Below, piece by piece: positions 32,458-40,605 of a stretch of 64,000 nucleotides of DNA. The position numbers were made by a program, and so were the translations under genes. The number at the start of each line of letters is the position of its first letter. Positions within the stretch are counted from its first letter, which is position 1. This DNA comes from Clostridia bacterium (GTDB lineage Bacteria; Bacillota; Clostridia; Oscillospirales; CAG-382), in contig JAFQAP010000033.1 of assembly GCA_017399965.1 (NCBI GenBank), forward strand, positions 57,950 through 121,949. Reading direction: 5' to 3'. The notes beneath the pieces were generated by a model. That model was not told the origin of the DNA and ran no database searches. It saw only the letters and a program-made list of their open reading frames with translations.

Positions 32458-32629
32458 CATTTGGTGCAGAACCAAAAACAAATTAGTCGTAACAAAAAGC
32501 AGACCGATGCGTAGAAACGCGATAAGTCTGCTTTTATTTCTGCTGTTCCGTTTTTGTAGAAGCTTTTGCGCGGTAGGCAGTAGGGTTCTACAGCTCTACG
32601 CGCGCAAAAACTTCTTCTGCATCCAAATG
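32458..32629 (+). repeat. Structured repeat element, copy 1 (172 bp), downstream of glnS
   Basis: Non-coding element whose ends are near-inverted: CATTTGGTGCAGAA at the left and, on the other strand, CATTTGGATGCAGAAG at the right. In glnS direction it contains a terminator-like hairpin (AAAGCAGAC against GTCTGCTTT, then TTTATTTC) and a second domain with a helix of TTTTGCGCG/CGCGCAAAA type, an inner GTAG/CTAC hairpin and the blocks GGCAGTAGG and CTACAGCTC. It shares five identical blocks with copy 2 at 43293-43508, while the stem sequences differ in a compensating way. It begins 8 nt after the glnS stop. Confidence 0.75.
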
Positions 32630-32663
32630 AGTTAGTCCTATCCGGTTAATACCGGAACGAAGA

Positions 32664-32697
32664 AACGAGCATGATAATTCACGCTCGTTGCTTTTTT
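32664..32697 (+). terminator. Terminator beyond copy 1 of the element
   Basis: AACGAGC and GCTCGTT form the stem with a 12-nt loop, and GCTTTTTT follows. The same stem can also act for the converging XRE gene. A small CCGGTTAATACCGG hairpin lies just before it. Confidence 0.8.
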
Positions 32698-32772
32698 AGG
32701 GGTGTATTTTTCGTGGGCTGTTTTTTTATTTCTGAAAGCAAAGCAAACACCTGCGAATGGCAGAGTGAGAAA

Positions 32773-33864
32773 TTACGGCTTTTTTGCAACTGTTTTCAAG
32801 CGTTCAACGAGTGTTTCATAACGAGCGTCGGAACGCAAAGCAGTAGCTTCATCATCATTTGTCAACCATTCAAGTATAGAGTGCGAGCGATTGCCTTCCG
32901 CTTCCATAATCCATCCGCCACTTGAGTAGCCGCGAAGAATCGGCGAGGTATGAGCAGCATCAAAATCGTAGGTATCCATATGAATTGCAAAATCCGCACC
33001 TTTTTCTAGCCATTTCCACGCATCTTCATAGTTCTGCTTTCTCAGATATGCGGTACACAGAAAACTACAAGCAACCTCACCAAGCTGGGCTTTGATTTGA
33101 TAATCACCGTCCGGGAAAAGCAATTCAAGAAAACCCACTTCTGTCTTCCACAAATGAATTCTGTCTTCAAGTGGATAAATAAACTCTCCGTTATCGTGCC
33201 TTTGACCAACTGCAAGTTCAATCATTTCGGCGGTGTGGTAAATTAAAAACGATAAATATCTTTGAAATTCTTCAAAGTCAGCATCACCTTTCCAACGATA
33301 CATCATAAAGTTTTCGTACGAAAAATGGGTGCGCGGCATTTCCTTGGCAAGCTTTAACATTTTTTCCTTTTTGCCTGCGTATCCATAAGCGGTTCCAAGT
33401 GTGTCGATTGCTTCATATCGAATCAAACTATCGGTACACTCGGCAAGGATTCGATTGCAAAGATCAAACACTTCGTCATATTCTTTGATGCCTTTTCGAG
33501 AATACTCACACACCAATGAATCGGCAAGGCTTTGCATGATCTTATAATCGCGGGGAAATTTTTTGTTTGCTTCGCGGAGAAGCACGGTGCGTTCAGTGCC
33601 TTTCCCTTGATATCCCAATTCAGCCGCGTTGATCAAATATTTCTTTATCTCCTCATTGTTTTTTTCAATATCGATTCCAAGTAGGACATCTGATGAAACG
33701 TCAAAAATGTGGCAGAGCGCGGGGAGTTGAGAAATATCGGGTGCGGTTCGGTCGCATTCCCATTGAGAGATTGCGCGCGAGGTGATTCCAAGATATTCGG
33801 CAAGCTGCTCCTGCGTAATATTCTTCTCACGGCGCAAACGTTTGATGGTTGATCCGATAGACAT
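32773..33864 (-). CDS. XRE-family transcriptional regulator with TPR-like C-terminal domain
   Basis: A 363-residue regulator. The N-terminal helix-turn-helix is of the lambda-repressor/XRE type (IKRLRREKNITQEQLAEYLGITSRAISQWE, about residues 5-34). The remainder is helical, with repeated 30-40-residue units suggesting TPR-like repeats, as in regulators that sense peptides or stress. GGAGGA stands 7 nt before ATG at 33864; an in-frame TTG 15 nt earlier overlaps that site. Base and codon use look more A+T-rich and mixed than in its neighbours, and a repeat element lies next to it, so recent transfer is possible. Its targets are unknown, with autoregulation likely. Confidence 0.87.
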   Translation of the reverse strand: MSIGSTIKRLRREKNITQEQLAEYLGITSRAISQWECDRTAPDISQLPALCHIFDVSSDVLLGIDIEKNNEEIKKYLINAAELGYQGKGTERTVLLREANKKFPRDYKIMQSLADSLVCEYSRKGIKEYDEVFDLCNRILAECTDSLIRYEAIDTLGTAYGYAGKKEKMLKLAKEMPRTHFSYENFMMYRWKGDADFEEFQRYLSFLIYHTAEMIELAVGQRHDNGEFIYPLEDRIHLWKTEVGFLELLFPDGDYQIKAQLGEVACSFLCTAYLRKQNYEDAWKWLEKGADFAIHMDTYDFDAAHTSPILRGYSSGGWIMEAEGNRSHSILEWLTNDDEATALRSDARYETLVERLKTVAKKP

Positions 33865-33888
33865 ATCATTGTCCTCCAAAAAGTATTT

Positions 33889-33935
33889 AAAAGCGCTTTT
33901 GTGATTTTATTATATCAAATCGGAAAATTCTTTCC
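33889..33935 (-). promoter_or_regulatory. Promoter and possible operators of the XRE gene
   Basis: On the minus strand the extended -10 TGATATAAT is at 33917-33909. Around it lie two palindromes: the perfect 12-bp AAAAGCGCTTTT (33889-33900), between -10 and ribosome site, and GGAAA-x4-TTTCC (33922-33935), in the spacer. Both are of a size an XRE dimer could bind. No good -35 is seen. Confidence 0.6.
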
Positions 33936-34060
33936 ACGAAGTATTTGTTGAGCAAAAGCATAGCGGCGCTTTGATTTTCAAAGAAATTGTATCATAAAGA
34001 GCCGTATTTATCAAGTTGCAATGTTATGCGTTTTTGTGGCAGGTTCCTTGTGCCTCATAA

Positions 34061-34088
34061 AAAATCCTCCGAGAAATCGGAGGATTTT
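34061..34088 (-). terminator. Terminator of the LtaS-like/HAD operon
   Basis: AAAATCCTCCGA and TCGGAGGATTTT form a 12-bp stem with a 4-nt loop; T residues follow on the minus strand. It lies 24 nt after the HAD stop. Confidence 0.9.
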
Positions 34089-34111
34089 TGTTGTATGGGA
34101 TCGGATTAATT

Positions 34112-34726
34112 TTATCCTATTTGTTCAAAGCTTGTATAGATTTCTTCTGCTTGTGTTTTGGGAGAAACGCAGAATTCATCGAAGAAAAGCGTATGCACGC
34201 CTGCGTTTACACCGCTTCCGATATCTATTTCTCTGTCGCCGATCATAACGGTTTTGTCCTTATCCAGCGAATGCTCTTTTACAAGATATTCAATAGCATC
34301 CGGTGCGGGCTTATAGGGAAAACCGTTTTCAACGGTAATGACTTCGGTAAACAGTCCCAGCATTCCGTGTCTGCCCAGTATCTCCGGCGCCTTTTTATCT
34401 CTGTGGGTAAACAGAAAATGTCTTCCGCCTCTGGATAATATGCGTTTAAACGCATCCAAAACGCCGTCATAAATCTTGATGACCGGCTCAAGCTCGTCGG
34501 TAAGCTCGTATTTGTTAAAGGCTTCTCTTTCCTGCTCGGTCAGTCCGTAATGCCGCACCGCCGTGCCTACGGTTATACGAAGCAGCTTTTCCGCTTCATT
34601 TACGTCTATCTCTCTGCCGCTGTCCTTAAGTGTAAGAACAAGGGCTTGGGCGGTGTGGGGATAGCTATTGAAAAGCGTGCCGTCGAAATCCCAAATGAAA
34701 TTATCGTATTTTTCAGTTATTATCAT
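34112..34726 (-). CDS. HAD-family hydrolase (phosphatase-like)
   Basis: A 204-residue HAD-superfamily enzyme of the phosphoglycolate phosphatase/beta-phosphoglucomutase type (subfamily IA). Motif I is DFDGTLF (residues 13-19), a cap domain follows, motif II is in FLFTHRDKK, motif III is KPAPDAIEYL, and motif IV is MIGDREIDIGSG. The substrate is unknown. It overlaps the end of the LtaS-like gene by 14 nt, so it is coupled to it. Confidence 0.9.
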   Translation of the reverse strand: MIITEKYDNFIWDFDGTLFNSYPHTAQALVLTLKDSGREIDVNEAEKLLRITVGTAVRHYGLTEQEREAFNKYELTDELEPVIKIYDGVLDAFKRILSRGGRHFLFTHRDKKAPEILGRHGMLGLFTEVITVENGFPYKPAPDAIEYLVKEHSLDKDKTVMIGDREIDIGSGVNAGVHTLFFDEFCVSPKTQAEEIYTSFEQIG

Positions 34727-36710
34727 GGAAATACCTGTAATTCATCTGCTTTCTCAGGTTGTAGTATTTCTGCAGCTCCTCGGGAAGCTCGTACATAGAA
34801 TAAAGGTTTCCTTCGGTGTCTGCGGCAACGTAATCGTTTGCGGCAGGTAAGGTATTGCGCTGTGCATACAGAAAATCAAAGTAGGGGTCGGTCTCAACAT
34901 CGGCGCGGTGCATAACGTACGCCATCAAAAGCTCGTAGTTAAGCCACTCAACGTCCTGCTCGCCCATATCAAAGTTTGCCACCATAAGACACTCCGTATC
35001 ATATTTACGGTAGGTGTCAAGGATATTGTCACCTGTATTAAAATAAGGGAGATTGGCAATACGCTCGTATTCTCCGTCTTTATCGTGGTCGGTTATGGAT
35101 TTAAGGTTGGGCAGATGGTCGCCATAGAAAATAATAACCGTGTTTTCTTCCAAGCCGGAAATATAGTTATACAGCTTGCCAAGCTGTCTGTCCGCATCGT
35201 AAAGTCCCTGGGCATAGCAACGGATAGAGCCCTTCATATATACAGAATAATCTGCGGGGGTCTTGGTAACCTTTACGGTGTAGTTATCGCGGATCACGGT
35301 GCCTTCGCTGTCTTTATCAATATATTTACCTTCGTAATAAGAGCCGTGAAGCTGTGCGGTGTTTATCATAACGAAATAATTATCGTTTTCTCTCCACTCG
35401 TCGCCTTCAACAAATTTTATTACCTGGTCTGCCAGATAATCATCGGAAGGTCTGCCGGCAAGGCGTCTTACACCCTTAAGCTCGTGGCGGAAATCGGTAT
35501 CGTTAATACCGAAGAAGGGGTATACCTTGGTTCTGTCAAAGAGGGAGTCCTCCCAGGCGGTAATTATTTTGCTGTAATAACCGCTTTCGCCCAGCGTATC
35601 AAAGAAATTGGGCGTGCCTTCAAAATCCTCGCTGTCATACATCTGGGTGTAGGGAACAAAACCGGGAGAATACACCGCCAGGTTGCTTCCCGTAAACACC
35701 TCAAACTCTGCGTTTGCGCTCAATCCGCCGAACACGGGGGAGATCATTTTGAACACGTGACCTTCCTGCGCCAGCTTTTCGTAATTGGGAGTAAGCTCGG
35801 TTCCCGTGGGTGTTTCAAATTCAAACTCGCCAAGCTGGTCTATATCCCAGAAGGATTCGGAAAATACCATTATAATATTGCAATCGCCCCAGGTGCCTTT
35901 GTACTTGTCCTGCGCCTGCTCAACAGCGTCTGCCAGCACTTTATCAAGATATTCGGGGTCATAACCCTTGGGCTCAAAAATTCTGCTTTCCACGGCTTGT
36001 CCGTACATACCGGAAATAACACCGTATCTTAAATAATATTTAAGGCTGGTGGTGGGGTAATCGGAATCACGCTCGTCGTATTTATAAAAGGTGTTGAGCG
36101 TAAAGGTGTTAAGAGGCTCAATGGGCGCGATAATAAGGAACAGCAACAAAAGCGCCGTGCCGCCTACCGCAATACCGTGCCATTTGTATTTTATACGGAA
36201 GCGCAGAAGTATTCCGCCGATAATCATTGCCGCCGCAATAAGACCGAACTTCCACAGCTCATCGGATATCTGCTTGAACAGATCTATAACGGATATTTCG
36301 GAAACAAGATCTCCCAAGGTGCCCGCGCTGCGGAAAAAGTTTATATCCGAAAAATATACGGGGTTGTCCGACATTTGCACCTTAACGTACTGCACTGCGG
36401 AAAAAACAAAGCCCACTACTGAGATCACAGCGTTTGAAGCGATGGAGCTTGTGGTTATGCAGGTTAACAGCGCGTTAAACAGCACCACAAGAATATAAGA
36501 GAAAAAGTAACCGGATATAAACTGTGTATCGGTTATGGAGGTGGTATTTAAAAAGAAATTGTTTATGCACAGATTAATTATGCAGGGCACAAGGAGAAAA
36601 TGATATACCCATTTTATTACAGTAAACCACTTGGAATTAAAAAACTTTTTCGCCCATTCCTTGGCGGTATCGAATACCTCACGGGCGGTTATTTTTTGCT
36701 CGGTGTTCAT
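34713..36710 (-). CDS. LTA-synthase-family membrane phosphoglycerol transferase
   Basis: A 665-residue membrane enzyme of the LtaS/MdoB group, which moves phosphoglycerol (or a related group) to a surface polymer. About five membrane helices lie in the first ~200 residues, followed by an extracellular sulfatase-fold domain. Metal and active-site segments are MVFSESFWD (Glu), GGLSANAEFEVFTG (nucleophile position), DYFVMINTAQLHGSY and FYGDHLPNL (Asp/His). In the known family the nucleophile is Thr (GGxTAN); here the residue is Ser. ATG at 36710 is preferred because GTGAGGA lies 7 nt upstream. It is coupled to the HAD gene downstream. Confidence 0.88.
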   Translation of the reverse strand: MNTEQKITAREVFDTAKEWAKKFFNSKWFTVIKWVYHFLLVPCIINLCINNFFLNTTSITDTQFISGYFFSYILVVLFNALLTCITTSSIASNAVISVVGFVFSAVQYVKVQMSDNPVYFSDINFFRSAGTLGDLVSEISVIDLFKQISDELWKFGLIAAAMIIGGILLRFRIKYKWHGIAVGGTALLLLFLIIAPIEPLNTFTLNTFYKYDERDSDYPTTSLKYYLRYGVISGMYGQAVESRIFEPKGYDPEYLDKVLADAVEQAQDKYKGTWGDCNIIMVFSESFWDIDQLGEFEFETPTGTELTPNYEKLAQEGHVFKMISPVFGGLSANAEFEVFTGSNLAVYSPGFVPYTQMYDSEDFEGTPNFFDTLGESGYYSKIITAWEDSLFDRTKVYPFFGINDTDFRHELKGVRRLAGRPSDDYLADQVIKFVEGDEWRENDNYFVMINTAQLHGSYYEGKYIDKDSEGTVIRDNYTVKVTKTPADYSVYMKGSIRCYAQGLYDADRQLGKLYNYISGLEENTVIIFYGDHLPNLKSITDHDKDGEYERIANLPYFNTGDNILDTYRKYDTECLMVANFDMGEQDVEWLNYELLMAYVMHRADVETDPYFDFLYAQRNTLPAANDYVAADTEGNLYSMYELPEELQKYYNLRKQMNYRYFHDNN

Positions 36711-36734
36711 AATTTTCCTCACTCCGGTTCATAG

Positions 36735-36767
36735 AAAAAACAACTGACGCCCCTTTTATAAGGGGCG
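36735..36767 (-). terminator. Terminator of rpsB-tsf
   Basis: On the minus strand CGCCCCTT and AAGGGGCG-type arms form a GC-rich stem (36767-36760 and 36755-36748). A T6 run (36740-36735) follows after a few bases. Confidence 0.75.
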
Positions 36768-36781
36768 CCAAACTATATACA

Positions 36782-37708
36782 TTAACCCTTAACGAGCTTT
36801 TCGATTTCAGAAGCGAAATCGTCTTCTCTCTTTTCAATGCCTTCGCCCTTTTCGTACTTAACGAAGGAAACAACCTTGATAGCGCCGCCGAGTTCCTTTG
36901 CGGTGTTCTCGGTGTACTGCTGAACGGTCATATTCTCTTCCTTAACGTACTGCTGGTGAACGAGACAGTTGGTGTCGTAGTACTTTTCAATTCTGCCGGT
37001 AACCATCTTTTCGATGATCTGCTCGGGCTTGTTAGCAAGCTTGGGATCGTTCTTGATCTGAGCAAGAAGGATATCCTTTTCGCCCTGAATAACGCTTTCG
37101 GGAACACAGTTCTTGCAAACGTAGAGGGGGTTCATAGCAGCGATCTGCATACATACGTTCTTTGCGTATTCTGCAAAACCTTCGGTATTTTCAACGCCGC
37201 CTTCAACCTCAAACTTAGCAACAACGCCTGCGCTTCCGCCGCCGTGGATGTAAGTTCCGGTAACGCCTTCGATAACCTCGAAGCGACGGATGGACATATT
37301 TTCACCGATAGTGAAGATCTCCTGCTTGAGCTCGTCTTCAACGGTGGTTTCTTTGCCTGCGAACTTGGTTGCAAGAAGAGCTGCAACGTCAGCGGGCTTG
37401 GTTTCTACGATAGTAACGAGAATACCGTGTACGAATTCCTTGAAAGAAGCGTTCTTTGCAACGAAGTCGGTTTCGGTGTTAACTTCGATAATAGCGGTGC
37501 AGCCGTTAGCGGTGTAAACGTCAACGATACCGTCTGCAGCAACTCTGTCTGCCTTCTTAGCGGCAACAGCCAGACCCTTCTCACGAAGAATCTTTATAGC
37601 TTCATCAAAATCGCCGTTGGCGGAAACGAGTGCCTTTTTGCACTCCATCATACCGCAGCCGGTCTTTTTACGAAGCTCCATAACAACTTTTGCGGAAATA
37701 TCTGCCAT
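36782..37708 (-). CDS. tsf: Elongation factor Ts
   Basis: A 308-residue EF-Ts, the guanine-nucleotide exchange factor for EF-Tu. The N-terminal UBA-like domain (VMELRKKTGCGMMECKKAL) and the core TDFVAKNASF (about 80-89) are typical. It follows rpsB by 5 nt, as in almost all bacteria. Confidence 0.97.
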   Translation of the reverse strand: MADISAKVVMELRKKTGCGMMECKKALVSANGDFDEAIKILREKGLAVAAKKADRVAADGIVDVYTANGCTAIIEVNTETDFVAKNASFKEFVHGILVTIVETKPADVAALLATKFAGKETTVEDELKQEIFTIGENMSIRRFEVIEGVTGTYIHGGGSAGVVAKFEVEGGVENTEGFAEYAKNVCMQIAAMNPLYVCKNCVPESVIQGEKDILLAQIKNDPKLANKPEQIIEKMVTGRIEKYYDTNCLVHQQYVKEENMTVQQYTENTAKELGGAIKVVSFVKYEKGEGIEKREDDFASEIEKLVKG

Positions 37709-37713
37709 AGTGA

Positions 37714-38454
37714 TTAGTCCTCCTTAACTTCTGCTTCAGCAACAGCTTCTTCGGTAGCATCGGTAAACTGTTCGCCCTGCTTGCCTTCGAGAACTGCGTC
37801 TGCCATAACGGATGCGATAAGCTTGATAGCGCGGATAGCGTCGTCGTTGCCGGGGATAACGTAATCGATACAATCGGGATCGCAGTTGGTATCAACGATA
37901 GCAACTACGGGGATGCCCAGCTTGCGAGCTTCTGCAACAGCGTTTGCTTCCTTCTTGGGGTCTACTACGAACATAACTGCGGGAAGACCCTTCATATCCT
38001 TGATACCGCCGAGGTTACGCTCGAGGTCAGCCATTTCCTTCTGGAGAGCTGCAACTTCCTTCTTGGGAAGGAGATCAAAGGTGCCGTCTTCGGACATCTT
38101 GGTAAGGTTGTTCAGCTTCTGGATACTTCTCTTAATGGTCTTGAAGTTGGTAAGCATACCGCCCAGCCAACGAACGTTAACGTAGTACATACCTGCACGG
38201 ATAGCTTCTTCCTTGATAGCGTCCTGTGCCTGCTTCTTGGTACCAACGAAGAGAACGTTGCCGCCTTCGAGAGATGCATCGCGAACGAACATGTAAGCTT
38301 CTTCAACCTTTTTAACGGTCTTCTGAAGGTCGATAATGTAGATGCCGTTTCTTTCGGTGAAGATGTATTCGGCCATCTTGGGGTTCCATCTTCTGGTCTG
38401 GTGACCGAAGTGAACGCCTGCTTCGAGCAGTTGTTTCATGCTGATTACTGACAT
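37714..38454 (-). CDS. rpsB: 30S ribosomal protein S2
   Basis: A 246-residue S2. It begins with the usual [22 protein letters not shown] region, then [20 protein letters not shown] and [12 protein letters not shown]. An acidic C-terminal tail rich in Glu, Ala and Val is seen in many Clostridia. It is first in rpsB-tsf and has its own long leader and promoter. Confidence 0.97.
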   Translation of the reverse strand: MSVISMKQLLEAGVHFGHQTRRWNPKMAEYIFTERNGIYIIDLQKTVKKVEEAYMFVRDASLEGGNVLFVGTKKQAQDAIKEEAIRAGMYYVNVRWLGGMLTNFKTIKRSIQKLNNLTKMSEDGTFDLLPKKEVAALQKEMADLERNLGGIKDMKGLPAVMFVVDPKKEANAVAEARKLGIPVVAIVDTNCDPDCIDYVIPGNDDAIRAIKLIASVMADAVLEGKQGEQFTDATEEAVAEAEVKED

Positions 38455-38612
38455 TTTTTATTTCTCCTTTCGGGTTTCCCCGCCACCGTACGCTTTGAAT
38501 TTTACCCGCGGCTTTTTGCCGACCCTTGGGCATAACGCACAGTGTGTGTATTTTTTTAATGCGTCGTCACCGCATTCCAAAGTATATTATCACACTTTTT
38601 TGCAAAAATCAA
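38455..38612 (-). promoter_or_regulatory. Promoter and leader of rpsB
   Basis: On the minus strand TTGATT (38612-38607), 17 nt, TAATAT (38589-38584), with TGA before the -10 (extended). A leader of about 120 nt follows with possible stems, including ACGCA/TGCGT, CGGC/GCCG and GGGAAACCC, just upstream of the ribosome site. S2 leaders often regulate by S2 binding; this one I cannot match to a known motif. Confidence 0.6.
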
Positions 38613-38625
38613 TAGCAAATTATCA

Positions 38626-38652
38626 AAAAAACGGGTTTTCCACCCGTTTTTT
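38626..38652 (-). terminator. Terminator of the sigma/beta-propeller operon
   Basis: AAAAAACGGG and CCCGTTTTTT form a 10-bp stem with a 7-nt loop; T residues follow on the minus strand. It lies beyond the stop of the beta-propeller gene. Confidence 0.88.
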
Positions 38653-38663
38653 AAAAATATTTT

Positions 38664-40577
38664 TCACTTTCCGTCATATTGTCCGATCGGAGTCAGATCG
38701 TCGGCGTTGAAGGAATAAACGGACACGGACGTTATATCTGTTTCCTTTGTTCCCATGGCAAGATTAACCAAATGAATGCCGTCGCCGATACGTACCATCT
38801 GCCATTTGGAGGTCTTGATCTCCGAGGCTGACGTGTGTACTAACTCCTGCTTTGCGGTAAGCGTCAGCTCTTCTCCGTAGGAGAACATAGCAAGTACATA
38901 GCGGGGATTGTCATCCGCAACCACGTAGGGCATTACAAGTGTTCCGGATCCCGATGTTTCGGACGTGGTTTCCTGATACAGTCCGGGTGACAACATATAT
39001 ATAAACTGGCGGGATTCGTTTTCCAAAAGCATTTCTCCCGTTTTCTTTATATTCATTTCGTCGGAAATATCGTAGGTTTCAAGCTTTAAACCTGCGTAAT
39101 CCGAAGCGTAATCGCGGTAGAAAACAGAGGTAAGCAGATATCCATCGTCCAGAAACACCGTGTGGTAATTATTTCCCTTGCCGTCGGCGCTGCCTGTCAC
39201 CTTGGGCGAGGCGGGGTCGGAAATATCAACTGTCCACCAGGTCGAGTCCCGTCCGAATACGGCAATGTTTTTATATGTTGCCACGTCGTGTGGAAGGGGA
39301 TCCTGTTGGTTTCCGCCTATTCCGTATAATTCCCCAATAACGTTAAGCTCCTTGTCCAGTATTATCAGCCCTGCACCGTAGTCCTCGTAGGTGGGGATAC
39401 GGAGATAACCGTTATATTCGCTTATGGCGGAAGAACACATCCAACCGTGTACGCTTGTTTTCCCGATATACACGGGAAGCTTTCCCGTAATATCGTATCT
39501 TTCTATCTCCAGATGCGCCCTGCCGTCATTGCCATACCAAAGAACGGTCTGGTAGAATACGTATATGGAATCCTCGGATATATAAAAGATGAAATCGTCT
39601 GCCATTTTGCAATAAGCGTTCATTTCGCCGCTTGACAGATTTATTTTGGACGTTACCGTAAGCGTAGATGTGTACGTTTCCTCGGGAATTTCTGTGTTTT
39701 CCGCAGGAATCGTATCGTTGAAATGTCTGCCTGCTATGGGAAGTTCGCGCATCAGCTCGTCATCGGAAAGCATATTATCGTTGTAAAAGCTGTCCGCAAG
39801 GGCGGTGAAGCGGCAGGTTATAAGAATAATTTCGCCGTTTATCAAACGGCTTGCCGCAAAGGAGCCCGATTGAACGTAATAATCCTTTTGTCTGGTTTTT
39901 CCGCTTTCGGATACCTCAACAACGAACACGCTCGTCAACACGCCGCGGTTATCCTCCGAAAGCTCCTCGACCTTATAATTCAGGTAAGGGTCTTCGTTGG
40001 CACAGATTATTATAACCTGATTTTTATACAGCAGCATTTGAATGCCCAAAAGCTGATCGGGCAAGCGGGTTACGGACACCTGCTCCGTTTCGCCGTTTTC
40101 CACAGAGAGGATCACAAGCTCTCCGAAGGAAAGAAGGTATATAAACCTGCTGTCACTTTTAATAACATCTCCGCTCTGCAGAGCTTCGTTTTGCTGATCG
40201 CTGTAGGTTATGCCCATAGGGGAGTACACGGGAGAAGGTTCCCAACCCTCCACGTCGTTTACAACTATCATACGCGCATCGTCGCGAACTTCGTTTTTTG
40301 TAAAAGCTTCGCATATTTTGTTCTTTACCGCGGTATAATCGTTTGCGCTCGCCGCATCGCTCTTTCCGGGTAAAACCAGCAGGGTGTCGGAGCTGTAGCC
40401 GCCGTCTTCCGTTTCACTTATTTCGGAGGAAACGTTTTCCTCCGGCGGAAGGGAAGTGTCTGAGGAAACACTACTTTCGTTATCCGCCCTGCTTACGTCG
40501 GAAGAAACCTCCGTCCCGCAGGAAACCAGAAACAGACAAAGTAATAAAGCAAACAAGGATGTTATGCGCTTTTTCAT
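38664..40577 (-). CDS. Secreted beta-propeller lipoprotein
   Basis: A 637-residue lipoprotein with lipobox LVSC (Cys about residue 20) and a Ser/Glu/Asp-rich linker, then a large region matching the C-terminal beta-propeller family (Pfam Beta_propel). Repeating segments such as DKELNVIGELYGIG, WTVDISDPASPKVTGS and YDISDEMNIKKTGEMLL each start with a hydrophobic strand plus D/N-S-P turn. AAAGGAG stands 8 nt before the ATG at 40577. It is last of the sigma-factor operon and probably works outside the cell with the gene product at 40606. Confidence 0.83.
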   Translation of the reverse strand: MKKRITSLFALLLCLFLVSCGTEVSSDVSRADNESSVSSDTSLPPEENVSSEISETEDGGYSSDTLLVLPGKSDAASANDYTAVKNKICEAFTKNEVRDDARMIVVNDVEGWEPSPVYSPMGITYSDQQNEALQSGDVIKSDSRFIYLLSFGELVILSVENGETEQVSVTRLPDQLLGIQMLLYKNQVIIICANEDPYLNYKVEELSEDNRGVLTSVFVVEVSESGKTRQKDYYVQSGSFAASRLINGEIILITCRFTALADSFYNDNMLSDDELMRELPIAGRHFNDTIPAENTEIPEETYTSTLTVTSKINLSSGEMNAYCKMADDFIFYISEDSIYVFYQTVLWYGNDGRAHLEIERYDITGKLPVYIGKTSVHGWMCSSAISEYNGYLRIPTYEDYGAGLIILDKELNVIGELYGIGGNQQDPLPHDVATYKNIAVFGRDSTWWTVDISDPASPKVTGSADGKGNNYHTVFLDDGYLLTSVFYRDYASDYAGLKLETYDISDEMNIKKTGEMLLENESRQFIYMLSPGLYQETTSETSGSGTLVMPYVVADDNPRYVLAMFSYGEELTLTAKQELVHTSASEIKTSKWQMVRIGDGIHLVNLAMGTKETDITSVSVYSFNADDLTPIGQYDGK

Positions 40578-40605
40578 TTGCCGCACTCCTTTCAAAAAAT
40601 GTTTT

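Noticed and set aside
32458..32629. Structured element as part of a complete insertion sequence
   Set aside because: No transposase frame is inside or beside either copy, and no clear target duplication was found.
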